Shown: positions 26,359 through 34,268 of the stretch, piece after piece
How positions within the stretch are numbered: the first letter of the stretch is position 1
Layout: each line of letters begins with the position of its first letter
DNA from: MAG-120802 sp049430265
GTDB taxonomy: Bacteria; Actinomycetota; Actinomycetes; Nanopelagicales; Nanopelagicaceae
Length of the DNA: 64,000 nucleotides
NCBI GenBank assembly: GCA_049430265.1
Contig: JBMTBW010000002.1
Coordinates: 62,001-126,000 of the forward strand
Direction: 5' to 3'
The notes under the pieces: generated by a model
The model's input: the letters and a program-made list of their open reading frames with translations, nothing else
Databases searched by the model: none
What the model was told of the DNA's origin: nothing
Position numbers and translations under genes: made by a program

Positions 26359-26397
26359 GGGTAGAACCTATCGGGTGAGCCCGCGCACGCTCGGGTT

Positions 26398-27297
26398 TTA
26401 CCCCCGCTTAAAGCTGACTTTTTTTCTATCCTTCTTTTTTCCCGCTTTCTTCAGGGGCGATTTGCTCTGGCATTGCGGACAAAAATGTGAAGAGCGGTTT
26501 GCGAAAGCAATCCTGCGAATCTCGCAGCCACATCTAGAGCAGGGCTCATTTTCCTGGCCATATGCCTCAAGCTCAACATCAAAGTAGCCACTCTCGCCAT
26601 TTACATTGATATAGAGATCATCAAAACTAGTTCCGCCTGCCTTCAAGGCTTTCTCCATAACAAATTTAGTTGCATCAAGAAGCTTAGAAATTTCTTGTTC
26701 TGACAGTTTCTTTGCAAGGCGCTCGGGATGAATCTTGGCGCGCCAGAGTGCTTCATCGGCGTAGATATTACCCACACCACTTACCACGCCCTGATCAAGA
26801 AGTACTCGCTTTATCGCGCTATTCTTTTTACTAATCCGGCTAATAGCCGCTCTACGATCAAATTTCTTATCAAATAAATCAGGTGCAATTCGAGTAAATG
26901 ATTGAGGGATTAGGTCTTGGCCTTCAAAGACCAACTTATCAATTGAAATCCAACCAAAGGTTCGCTGATCGACAAATCTGATCTCTTTTCTTCTATCGCC
27001 GCAATCGATGCGAACTCGCAGATGTTTCTCATATTCTCTCTGCTTATCTTGAATCAACAACTGTCCGCTCATTCCTAAGTGGGCCATCAGTGCAAAATCT
27101 CGATTTAATTCAAACCACAGGAACTTTCCACGTCTATTAACACTCAAAACTTTTGCGCCTTCAATAGCGCTGTATGGAGCATAAGTTGAAGATCTATTTC
27201 CACCTTTATGAACTACATCGATTTCTTTAATTTTTCTTCCAACAATGAATGGCTCTAAACCTCGTCTTACCGTTTCAACTTCGGGTAATTCGGGCAT
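26398..27297 (-). CDS. mutM: Formamidopyrimidine-DNA glycosylase
   Basis: Base-excision glycosylase/AP lyase that removes 8-oxoguanine and formamidopyrimidines. The catalytic N-terminus PELPEVETVRRGL (Pro2, Glu3) is intact, as are the H2TH region (LLDQGVVSGVGNIYADEALW) and the C-terminal zinc finger (CSRCG ... CPQC). After the finger, a lysine-rich tail (KKAGKKKDRKKVSFKRG) extends the protein to 299 residues, about 20-25 more than usual; this may add non-specific DNA affinity. It starts 3 bp after rnc. Confidence 0.95.
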   Translation of the reverse strand: MPELPEVETVRRGLEPFIVGRKIKEIDVVHKGGNRSSTYAPYSAIEGAKVLSVNRRGKFLWFELNRDFALMAHLGMSGQLLIQDKQREYEKHLRVRIDCGDRRKEIRFVDQRTFGWISIDKLVFEGQDLIPQSFTRIAPDLFDKKFDRRAAISRISKKNSAIKRVLLDQGVVSGVGNIYADEALWRAKIHPERLAKKLSEQEISKLLDATKFVMEKALKAGGTSFDDLYINVNGESGYFDVELEAYGQENEPCSRCGCEIRRIAFANRSSHFCPQCQSKSPLKKAGKKKDRKKVSFKRG

Positions 27298-27300
27298 AAG

Positions 27301-27975
27301 TTAGTTATTTGAAAGAGCTTCAAAGGCAATTCTTGCCGCAACTTGTTCTGCTTCGCGCTTTGACTTGCCATGACCTTGCGGGTATGTAACTCCATTAACA
27401 ATTGCATAGGCAACAAAATCTTTATCGTGATCTGGGCCTGACTCACTGACTTTATATTCAGGTGGCGCCCATCCAGAGGAGGCAACAATTTCTTGAAGCG
27501 CAGTCTTTCCATCAAGACCTGCTCCCCTTGTAACTGCTTCATCAATAGCGCTCTTCATCAGACGCATAATGATCTCTGCGCTGACATCAAAACCATGATC
27601 TAGATAGATCGCTCCAACCAGAGCCTCAAAGGCATCTGCCAAAATTGAATTCTTATCTCTTCCTCCCGTTACCTCTTCACCTTTGCCAATTTTTAGCGCT
27701 GAGCCAAGTTCTAACTCTCTTGCAATGCTTGCAAGGGCGCGCATATTTACTATCCCTGAGCGAAGTGGTGAGAGACGTGATTCATCAAGATCCGGAAAGC
27801 GTTCATAGAGCGCTTCGGTAATTACTAAACCAAGGACGCTATCGCCTAGAAACTCTAAGCGTTCATTTGTTGGAAGACCACCGAATTCATAAGCAAAAGA
27901 ACGGTGAGTTAAGGCGAGTTCGAGTAACTCTGGTTTTACCGAAACTCCAAGCTTTTCGGTCAGAGCCAGACTCAG
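27301..27975 (-). CDS. rnc: Ribonuclease III (probable CTG start)
   Basis: Double-strand-specific endonuclease that processes rRNA precursors. The catalytic residues are E41 and D45 (NERLEFLGDS) and D114 and E117 (DAFEALVGAIYLD); a dsRNA-binding domain follows from about 155 and ends GKSKREAEQVAARIA. The first ATG in frame (27744) lies after the first catalytic motif and cannot be the start. Between an in-frame TAG at 27987-27985 and that motif there is no ATG, GTG or TTG. CTG at 27975 follows AGAGG by six bases and gives 224 residues that match the family from LTEKLGVSVKPELLELALTHRS on. The start overlaps the end of rpmF. Confidence 0.9.
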   Translation of the reverse strand: MSLALTEKLGVSVKPELLELALTHRSFAYEFGGLPTNERLEFLGDSVLGLVITEALYERFPDLDESRLSPLRSGIVNMRALASIARELELGSALKIGKGEEVTGGRDKNSILADAFEALVGAIYLDHGFDVSAEIIMRLMKSAIDEAVTRGAGLDGKTALQEIVASSGWAPPEYKVSESGPDHDKDFVAYAIVNGVTYPQGHGKSKREAEQVAARIAFEALSNN

Positions 27976-27976
27976 A

Positions 27977-28150
27977 TTAAACCTCTAGAACTTGACGACG
28001 GTTATATGTGCCGCAGGTAGGGCAAGCAGTATGTTGCAACTTAGGTTGCGCACATTGTGGGCAATTTGCAGTCGATGCAGGTGTTGCTTTCCACTGGCTA
28101 CGACGAGAACGTGTGCGCGAGCGCGACATCTTTCGCTTTGGTAATGGCAC
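27977..28150 (-). CDS. rpmF: 50S ribosomal protein L32
   Basis: Small ribosomal protein of 57 residues. It begins MPLPKRKMSRSRTRSRRSQW, typical of actinobacterial L32, and has two CxxC pairs, CPQC and CPTC, for a zinc ion. The start is GTG at 28150 with AAAAGGAG upstream. It lies between DUF177 and rnc, the conserved order. Its stop codon overlaps the first codons upstream of the rnc start. Confidence 0.96.
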   Translation of the reverse strand: MPLPKRKMSRSRTRSRRSQWKATPASTANCPQCAQPKLQHTACPTCGTYNRRQVLEV

Positions 28151-28193
28151 GTTATTCTCCTTTTAAAAATTACTACTTCAAACTTGAGGGCTA

Positions 28194-28222
28194 AGTATTG
28201 CTCAGCTTCGATATCTTTGCAA
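28194..28222 (-). promoter_or_regulatory. Possible promoter of rpmF
   Basis: On the minus strand TTGCAA (28222-28217), a 17-bp spacer and AATACT (28199-28194) form a promoter-like pair in the 84-base gap between the DUF177 gene and rpmF. It would give rpmF-rnc-mutM a separate start with a leader of about 40 bases. Identified by eye. Confidence 0.35.
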
Positions 28223-28234
28223 AATCACGCCTGA

Positions 28235-28771
28235 TTAGGGCTTCCAGTCAGCCAATCCGCTCCATCTCGGATCACTGGCCTTATGGGCGTGATCCTTTTC
28301 CAGCTCCCGCCACTTCAGGCCACAAACTGAGCAGAGCCCCAAGCAATCACTCTGGCAGAGAGGGTTAATTGGCATCGAGAGAATAACGGCGTCGCGAATC
28401 GGAACTTCAAGGTCTGCAATATCACCATCAAGGCTAAAGACCTCATCTTCATCATCTTCGACCTCGCTAACTTTTGAAGAATAGAGAAATAGCTCTTGGA
28501 ATTTTTGATTAACATCAAAGTCAATTGGGTCTAAACACCGTCCGCACTCCCCCTTGGCATGAGAGATAACAGTTCCGGTCAGTAGAACTCCGCCATCGAC
28601 AGATTCAGCCTTGAATGAGATATCAATCGGCTCTGACTTTGGAATCTCAAGTAGCGCGATACCGATTGCCTGTGGTGCGCTAAATTGCAGGTGATATTGG
28701 CGAAACTCCCCAGCTCGCCTTGGAAGTTCGTGGAAATTAACTTTAAATGGTGATTCAGTCTTGGAGTTCAC
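28235..28771 (-). CDS. DUF177 (YceD) family protein
   Basis: YceD/DUF177 protein of 178 residues, found next to rpmF in most bacteria and linked to 23S rRNA accumulation. The C-terminal half has two cysteine clusters: GECGRCLDPIDF near 105 and the closing CQSDCLGLCSVCG near 145, which may bind zinc. The middle is acidic (SKVSEVEDDEDEVFSLDGD). The start is GTG at 28771, 7 bp after the SepIVA-like gene stop. Confidence 0.9.
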   Translation of the reverse strand: MNSKTESPFKVNFHELPRRAGEFRQYHLQFSAPQAIGIALLEIPKSEPIDISFKAESVDGGVLLTGTVISHAKGECGRCLDPIDFDVNQKFQELFLYSSKVSEVEDDEDEVFSLDGDIADLEVPIRDAVILSMPINPLCQSDCLGLCSVCGLKWRELEKDHAHKASDPRWSGLADWKP

Positions 28772-28778
28772 GTAATTA

Positions 28779-29255
28779 CTACTCTGCTAGTTGAGAGAGT
28801 ACATCTTTATCGCTTGCGCCAGCCAATCTTTCTCGACCTCGATTAACTGCCTCGAGCGTCTTATTTAAAATTACTTCAAGAGTTGCAAGACGAGAATCGA
28901 TATAGGCATCAACTTCTTCACGTTCTTTTTCAACTTTTGAGTGAGCCTCATCAATTAATCTTGCAGACTCCTCTCTTGCAGCTGCAACAATTGCAGTCTG
29001 CTCAACCATTCGAGCAACTTCTTCTCTTGCATGAGCAATTAACTGCTCTGCGCTCTGTCTGCCCTCTTCAATTATTGTCTCTCTGCTTCCCAGGAGCTTC
29101 TGCGCATTTGAGAGATCTTTTGGTAGTGCTTGATTTATCTCCTCAAGCAGTTCCAACATCTCACCTCGATGGACTACACAAGAAGCTGATAATGGAACTG
29201 AGCGTGCTTCATTAACCATAGTTATGGCAGATTGGAGTTTCTCTATTGCTTCCAT
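28779..29255 (-). CDS. SepIVA-like DivIVA-domain coiled-coil protein
   Basis: A 158-residue, almost entirely helical protein with heptad-like repeats from about 60 to 140 (QSAEQLIAHAREEVARMVEQ and EREEVDAYIDSRLATLE). By length, composition and position between coaD and DUF177 it corresponds to mycobacterial SepIVA (Rv2927c), a DivIVA-family factor for septation and intracellular membrane organisation. The N-terminal segment (MVNEARSVPLSASCVVHRGEM) also matches that family. It starts 1 bp after the coaD stop. The role in this organism is inferred. Confidence 0.8.
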   Translation of the reverse strand: MEAIEKLQSAITMVNEARSVPLSASCVVHRGEMLELLEEINQALPKDLSNAQKLLGSRETIIEEGRQSAEQLIAHAREEVARMVEQTAIVAAAREESARLIDEAHSKVEKEREEVDAYIDSRLATLEVILNKTLEAVNRGRERLAGASDKDVLSQLAE

Positions 29256-29256
29256 G

Positions 29257-29766
29257 TTATGACCTTCCAGATTGCGAACTTGGCGAAGGAGAATCTTTTG
29301 CTTTCCTAGTTAACTCACTTAAAACTCCAGCAGGAACCAGATTTGAAACATCCCCGCCATAGCGGGCGATCTCTCTAACTAGAGATGATGAAAGGAAGGA
29401 ATAGGCAGGTTTAGTTGCCATAAGAAGAGTGTCAACGCCCTTTAATTGCAGATTCATTTGGGCCATCTGAAGTTCATAATCAAAATCACTCACTGCGCGC
29501 AGCCCTTTAACAATCGCATCAACTTTATTCTCTCGACAGTAATCAACTAATAGGCCACTCCACATATCAACCTTTACATTCGGCAAATGCTTCACGCAAT
29601 CTCTAGCTAGAACTATCCGCTCCTCTATCGTAAACAGAGAGCTCTTTGAGTTATTTACAAGAACTGCAATTACCACCTCGTCAAATAAATGACTGGCACG
29701 CTCAATGACATCGAGGTGTCCATTAGTGATTGGGTCAAAGGAGCCCGGGCATACTGCTTTCTTCAC
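29257..29766 (-). CDS. coaD: Phosphopantetheine adenylyltransferase
   Basis: Penultimate step of CoA synthesis: ATP plus 4'-phosphopantetheine gives dephospho-CoA. The nucleotidyltransferase motif SFDPITNGHLDV (T14-N-G-H17) is present, together with the C-terminal YSFLSSSLVREIARYGGDVSNLVP block. At 169 residues it is full length. It lies 31 bp after rsmD in the conserved recG-rsmD-coaD order. Confidence 0.96.
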   Translation of the reverse strand: MKKAVCPGSFDPITNGHLDVIERASHLFDEVVIAVLVNNSKSSLFTIEERIVLARDCVKHLPNVKVDMWSGLLVDYCRENKVDAIVKGLRAVSDFDYELQMAQMNLQLKGVDTLLMATKPAYSFLSSSLVREIARYGGDVSNLVPAGVLSELTRKAKDSPSPSSQSGRS

Positions 29767-29797
29767 GGGGCAACGCTAACACGAATTACTAAATACG

Positions 29798-30367
29798 CTA
29801 TTGCCTAGGTTCGCCGTAGTAAATACTGGCTGCGCCATACTTTCGAACCTTCAACTCAGCTAAGCCCTGGGGCCATGAAAAGGGTTTAGTTTTTGAATCG
29901 CGCTCTACTGCAATTATTGAGGAACTTTTTAGAAATCTGTTATTGACAAGTGATAACAATATTTTTTCAACATCACTATTTGGCAAGTCATACGGTGGAT
30001 CAATAAAAACAATATCAAAAGCCAAATCAGCACCTTTATCTAAATACTTTCCAGCAGACATTGTTATGACAGAGGCGGAACCAATGCCAGGGATTTTTTC
30101 AAGCAATTCAAAATTACTTCGTGTTACAGAAGTTGCTTTTTCTTCATTATCCACTGCAACTACCACCCCAGCGCCACGTGAGAGCGCTTCACAAGAAACT
30201 GCTCCTGAACCGCAGTAGAGGTCAAGAAAGTTTGCATCACTAAGAGAACCAAATTCAGATTCAAGAGTAGAGAAGAGGGCTTCTCTTGCACGATCAGAGG
30301 TTGGACGAACTTGGGAAATTGGTGAATTTATATTTCTTCCCTTTGCAAGGCCGGCAATGATTCTCAT
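29798..30367 (-). CDS. rsmD: 16S rRNA (guanine966-N2)-methyltransferase
   Basis: SAM-dependent methyltransferase of 189 residues. The SAM loop is DLYCGSGAVS at about 49-58 and the catalytic DPPY at 123-126. The N-terminus RIIAGLAKGRNINSP is typical for RsmD. Its ATG lies immediately after the recG stop with no spacer, so translation is coupled. It modifies 16S rRNA in the 30S head. Confidence 0.95.
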   Translation of the reverse strand: MRIIAGLAKGRNINSPISQVRPTSDRAREALFSTLESEFGSLSDANFLDLYCGSGAVSCEALSRGAGVVVAVDNEEKATSVTRSNFELLEKIPGIGSASVITMSAGKYLDKGADLAFDIVFIDPPYDLPNSDVEKILLSLVNNRFLKSSSIIAVERDSKTKPFSWPQGLAELKVRKYGAASIYYGEPRQ

Positions 30368-32587
30368 TTAGCGTTTCTCCAAATAGGCAGCTCGTTCTTC
30401 TTGTCTTAACTTTTCAACTGCTTGAGCAAGTTCTGGGTTTGCAGAAAGCGTTGGATCTTGACTGAGCAGATTCTCCGCTACCAGGCGCGCTTGAGCAATT
30501 AATTCCTCATCCCTAATAACTCTTAGAAGCCTTAAGTGAGATCTTGCTCCAGATTGAGCGCTTCCCAAGACATCACCCTCACTACGCTCTTGTAAATCAA
30601 GGCGACTGAGTTCAAAACCATCAGTTGTTGCAGCAACTGCCTTTAACCGGGCCATTGCGGGTGAATCCTCGCTAGCAGAAGTGACAAATAAACAGAGACC
30701 AGGAGAAACACCGCGGCCAATACGACCACGGAGCTGATGAAGTTGTGAAACACCAAATCTCTCTGCATTCATGATTATCATCATCGTGGCATTTGCAACA
30801 TCAACACCAACTTCAATCACAGTTGTAGTGACTAAAACATCTAACTCATGTCGCACAAAGGCTTGCATTACCGCCTCTTTCTCTTCGGAAGATAGGCGAC
30901 CATGGAGCTTTCCCACTCTTAAATCTTTCATTACATCGGCTGTGAGCATGGGATAAAGCTCTTCTACTGAGCTCATAGCAAGCTTTAGCGAGGAACTATC
31001 CTCATCATCTATTAGATTTTTTGCAAGAATTAATTCATCTGGCGTAAGCCCAAATCTCTGCAGATCTGATTCATCATCTGCTGAAATTCTAGGAGCAACT
31101 ACATAGACCTGATTTGAATTACCAACTTCCTCGCAAGCTCTCTTCCAAGCTCGAGTTAGATGATCTGGTTTGCTGGATTGTGAAACAACGTGAGAGGTTA
31201 TGGGAGATCTACCAAGTGGCATATCTTTAAGAGTTGATACATCTAAATCTCCAAAGATTGTCATAGCCACAGTTCTAGGAATTGGAGTTGCGGTCATTAC
31301 TAATACATGGGCTGGCTCTCTAGCCTTATCTCGAAGTGCATCTCGCTGCTCAACACCAAATCTATGTTGTTCATCAATAACAATAAGTCCAAGATCTTTA
31401 AAACTCACACTCTCACCCAATAGTGCATGGGTTCCAATTGTTATTCCTGCTTGACCAGATGAAATTGCTGAAAGCACTTCTCGTCGCTGCGCAGCTGGAG
31501 TGGATCCAGTTAGAAGACGAACCTGTATGCCACTTTGATTCCCGCCTATCATTCCTGCCTCAGCTAAATCTTTAAGTAGTGATAAAAAGTTTCGATAGTG
31601 CTGCTGGGCTAATACTTCAGTGGGCGCGAGAAGAGCCGCCTGTCCGCCAGAGTCAACGACTGCGAGCATTGCACGTAGAGCAATAATAGTTTTTCCAGAA
31701 CCTACATCTCCTTGCAAGAGACGATACATCGGGTGATCGCTAGAGAGATCTTTAACTATCTCACTCCAAACTTGCCGCTGTCCTGCTGTTAGTTCAAAGG
31801 GAAGTCGCTTATCAAAAGCAGCCAATACTCCATCGTTTCTTGGTGCGCGTGATGTTGTCTTCGCCGCTCTTACTTCATATCTTCGCAAGACTAAAAATAA
31901 CTGCATTAATAGCGCCTCATCAAAGGTCAGGCGCTGCCGCGCCAACTCTGCGCTCTCAGCGCTATCTGGCTGATGAACCTGCCTAAAGGCCTCGGAAATC
32001 TTTGGATAATTAAATTCAAATAGTAATTCTTGCGGTAAATACTCTGCGATTTCATCAAGTCCATCAAGTGCTAAGCGAACGCATTTAGCAATTTTCCATG
32101 AGGGCATCTTTGCTGTTGCTGGATATACCGGAAGAAACTTTCCAGCAAAATCACCAATTGCCTGGTCCACATCATCGCCTTCAGGAATAAGTAAGTAATC
32201 TGGATGAGCTAGCTGACGTTTTCCTTTAAACAATCCAACTTTTCCCGCAAACAAACCTTGTCTTCCAGGGCGCAATTCTTTCTCGCGCCAAGCTTGATTA
32301 AAGAAAGTTAACGTTAATTTTGCTCGTCCATCAGTTACGACAGTTTCAAGAATTGCGCTCTTTCTACCTGGAATTCTCTTGACTTTACTACCTTCAACCT
32401 TGGCAAAGATTGTTACCTCCTCGCCTTCAATCAAGCTCTCAATATCGGTAAGTTCGCCGCGTATGACATAGCGTCTGGGATAGTGACGCAGAAGATCTGA
32501 GATAGTTTTAAGCCCTAAATTCTCATCCAATACCTCGGCTGTTCTATCACCAAGTATTGATAGCAGTGATGAATCCAGACTTGCCAT
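30368..32587 (-). CDS. recG: ATP-dependent DNA helicase RecG
   Basis: Fork-reversal and branch-migration helicase of 739 residues. An N-terminal wedge/OB domain (about 60-145) is followed by the helicase core: Walker A GDVGSGKT at 293-300, DEQH at 405-408 and the motif VI region QLRGRIGRG near 625. The TRG-like C-terminal region is intact. It opens the recG-rsmD-coaD-sepIVA-DUF177 run and is divergent from rpmB across 169 bases. Confidence 0.96.
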   Translation of the reverse strand: MASLDSSLLSILGDRTAEVLDENLGLKTISDLLRHYPRRYVIRGELTDIESLIEGEEVTIFAKVEGSKVKRIPGRKSAILETVVTDGRAKLTLTFFNQAWREKELRPGRQGLFAGKVGLFKGKRQLAHPDYLLIPEGDDVDQAIGDFAGKFLPVYPATAKMPSWKIAKCVRLALDGLDEIAEYLPQELLFEFNYPKISEAFRQVHQPDSAESAELARQRLTFDEALLMQLFLVLRRYEVRAAKTTSRAPRNDGVLAAFDKRLPFELTAGQRQVWSEIVKDLSSDHPMYRLLQGDVGSGKTIIALRAMLAVVDSGGQAALLAPTEVLAQQHYRNFLSLLKDLAEAGMIGGNQSGIQVRLLTGSTPAAQRREVLSAISSGQAGITIGTHALLGESVSFKDLGLIVIDEQHRFGVEQRDALRDKAREPAHVLVMTATPIPRTVAMTIFGDLDVSTLKDMPLGRSPITSHVVSQSSKPDHLTRAWKRACEEVGNSNQVYVVAPRISADDESDLQRFGLTPDELILAKNLIDDEDSSSLKLAMSSVEELYPMLTADVMKDLRVGKLHGRLSSEEKEAVMQAFVRHELDVLVTTTVIEVGVDVANATMMIIMNAERFGVSQLHQLRGRIGRGVSPGLCLFVTSASEDSPAMARLKAVAATTDGFELSRLDLQERSEGDVLGSAQSGARSHLRLLRVIRDEELIAQARLVAENLLSQDPTLSANPELAQAVEKLRQEERAAYLEKR

Positions 32588-32756
32588 GCTTCATTCTCTC
32601 AGGTGGCGGTGATAAGCCTTAGGCGCGCTCTGCTCGCCAAGTCGGGAAATTTCTCGCATAGATTGGGTGGTAATTGGCGAAAGTAGCGCCTTTGCGGCTA
32701 ATCTTGCGCCCGCAACTAACCAAGCTCAATCAAGGGCAAATTCAAGGAGAAGTAAC
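32588..32756. other. Divergent intergenic region recG / rpmB
   Basis: 169 bases between the recG and rpmB starts must hold both promoters. On the plus strand TTGGCG (32676-32681) and TAATCT (32701-32706) are 19 bp apart and may drive rpmB. The strong AAGGAG ribosome-binding site of rpmB lies at 32744-32749. No other element is evident. Confidence 0.35.
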
Positions 32757-32942
32757 GTGGCAGCTGTATGCGATATCTGTGGCAAGGGACCAAGCTTTGG
32801 TAACAATGTCTCTCACTCAAAGCGCCGTACTCGCCGCCGTTGGAATCCAAATATTCAAAGAGTTCGCACTCTCATTAACGGTTATTCCAAGCGTAAGAAC
32901 GTCTGCACCTCTTGCCTAAAGGCTGGAAAAGTTCTCCGCTAA
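32757..32942 (+). CDS. rpmB: 50S ribosomal protein L28
   Basis: Protein of 61 residues with the typical start AAVCDICGKGPSFGNNVSHS and end RKNVCTSCLKAGKV. Two CxxC pairs (CDIC and CTSC) form a zinc site. The start is GTG 32757 with AAGGAG seven bases upstream. The frame is open back to 32667, but the extra residues do not look like L28. It faces thiL tail to tail with a 10-base gap. Confidence 0.95.
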   Translation: MAAVCDICGKGPSFGNNVSHSKRRTRRRWNPNIQRVRTLINGYSKRKNVCTSCLKAGKVLR

Positions 32943-32952
32943 TTGATTTGGC

Positions 32953-33882
32953 CTACCAACTGTGTTGGTATCCACCCGAAGTCTTCGTTCTAACTCCATT
33001 TAGATAAATTCCATCACCTTTTATTACCTGCCCGATTTCAAGAAATCCAAAATCTTGAGCATCGCTAGTGGCAAGAAGTAAGTGATCCTCTCCCCCATAT
33101 AAAGCACTTTCAAGAGCGCTCTCTCTAGATCCGCTCGCGCTCTCAAGTTCGCTAAATTCTGGAGCATTAATTAGCGCTTCAACTCTGATATCTATTCCAA
33201 CTCCGCTTGCTGCGGCAATACGAGATGCATCAATGACAAGTCCATCACTAGTATCTATTGCAGATGATAAGTACTCATAACTCTTTCGATATTTCTCGTA
33301 ATCTAAATCAGGTGCTAGTTGAGCCATGCGAGCTCGATTTGCTGCAGGGCTTTGTTTATCACTAGAACTCTTTAACAGCAAGAGGCCGGCTTGCGAAAAT
33401 CCTGGAAGATTTGAAATAAAGAGCCTTTCTCCAACTTTTGCCCCGCTTCGAAGTATTGGTCTTTTAACTCTTCCAATTGCGCTAATGGAAATTACAACTT
33501 CATTTGATCTACTTAAGTCTCCACCAATTACTTTAACGCCCACTCTTTGGCACTCGGTTTTAATGCCCTTAGCTAACTCAAGCACTTGACCTGAAAAACT
33601 TGGAGGAAATGCTAAAGCCACTAAGAAGTATTCTGGCCAGCCGCCCATAGCGCAGATATCTGCCAAGTTTGCAGCGCTAACTTTTCGACCAACTTGCATA
33701 GCGCTGCTCCAAGCAAAGTTAAAGTGAATTCCCTCAACTGCCATATCGCTAGCAAGAACAGTGAGTTCGCTTCGTGGGCCAAGAACTGCGCCATCATCGC
33801 CATTTCCAACGATTAAAGCTGAATCGCTCTGGCCATAATCAAAGATGGCGCGCACATTCTTTAGTACTTCATCTTCGCGCAA
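32953..33882 (-). CDS. thiL: Thiamine-monophosphate kinase
   Basis: Phosphorylates thiamine monophosphate to the cofactor thiamine diphosphate, which Dxs needs. The AIRS/PurM-like fold shows the conserved GNGDDGAVLGP near residue 26-36, SDMAVEGIHFNF near 46-57, AANLADICAMGGWP near 70-83 and DTSDGLVIDASRIA near 209-222. At 309 residues it is full length. The start is TTG 33882. A 7-bp stem (TACCAAC/GTTGGTA, 32954-32970) overlaps the stop codon. The usual actinobacterial neighbours downstream are replaced by convergent rpmB. Confidence 0.94.
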   Translation of the reverse strand: MREDEVLKNVRAIFDYGQSDSALIVGNGDDGAVLGPRSELTVLASDMAVEGIHFNFAWSSAMQVGRKVSAANLADICAMGGWPEYFLVALAFPPSFSGQVLELAKGIKTECQRVGVKVIGGDLSRSNEVVISISAIGRVKRPILRSGAKVGERLFISNLPGFSQAGLLLLKSSSDKQSPAANRARMAQLAPDLDYEKYRKSYEYLSSAIDTSDGLVIDASRIAAASGVGIDIRVEALINAPEFSELESASGSRESALESALYGGEDHLLLATSDAQDFGFLEIGQVIKGDGIYLNGVRTKTSGGYQHSW

Positions 33883-33913
33883 GGCCTACTCCCTTAAGAA
33901 TTAATACTTACGC

Positions 33914-33959
33914 AGGTTAGCCTAAATGCGCTAACCTCTCACCACATAACAAGTGAGAG
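33914..33959. repeat. Two overlapping inverted repeats between thiL and the AsnC-like gene
   Basis: The first is AGGTTAGC (33914-33921) with GCTAACCT (33930-33937), an 8-bp perfect palindrome with an 8-base spacer. The second is CTCTCAC (33936-33942) with GTGAGAG (33953-33959), a 7-bp arm with a 10-base spacer. They overlap by two bases, so the two hairpins or operator sites would be mutually exclusive at their edge. They lie in the 141-base divergent region and could bind a regulator or form a leader RNA. Confidence 0.6.
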
Positions 33960-34023
33960 ATTAAGAGTGGGCAGTCCAATGGGGCGACTCAGGCTTATCT
34001 CGTCTTTTAAAGGATGGTTAACA

Positions 34024-34260
34024 ATGTCGATCCAGGCATATATCTTGATTCAGACTGAAGTAGGCAAGGCCGCCAGCGTAACTAAGGCCGTTAATGCCAT
34101 AGCTGGAGTGACTATTGCCGAGAGCGTCACCGGCCCTTATGACGTAATCATGAGAGCTGAAGCATCAAGTATGGAGGATCTGGGAAGAAGCGTTCTTGCA
34201 AAAGTCCAGGCAGTTCCTGGAATTACTAGAACACTTACCTGCCCGGTTGCATTACTTTAA
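34024..34260 (+). CDS. Stand-alone Lrp/AsnC ligand-binding (RAM) domain protein
   Basis: A 78-residue protein consisting only of the dimeric alpha/beta-barrel domain of Lrp/AsnC regulators; there is no helix-turn-helix. The motif TGPYDVIMRAEASSMEDLG near residues 36-54 is typical. Such small proteins are conserved near ddl, gpsA and thiL in actinobacteria and may bind amino acids or pair with full-length regulators. The start is ATG 34024 with AAAGGATGG in front; an upstream in-frame start at 33967 has no family support. It ends 8 bp from ddl, tail to tail. Confidence 0.85.
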   Translation: MSIQAYILIQTEVGKAASVTKAVNAIAGVTIAESVTGPYDVIMRAEASSMEDLGRSVLAKVQAVPGITRTLTCPVALL

Positions 34261-34268
34261 AGAACTTT

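Noticed and set aside
26111..26587. Plus-strand frame spanning the smc start and mutM end
   Set aside because: Antisense to two well-supported genes.
32667..32756. In-frame N-terminal extension of rpmB
   Set aside because: L28 starts at GTG 32757 with a strong ribosome-binding site; the extra residues are unlike the family.
32954..32970. 7-bp hairpin at the thiL stop as terminator
   Set aside because: No T-run on either strand; kept only as a note under thiL.
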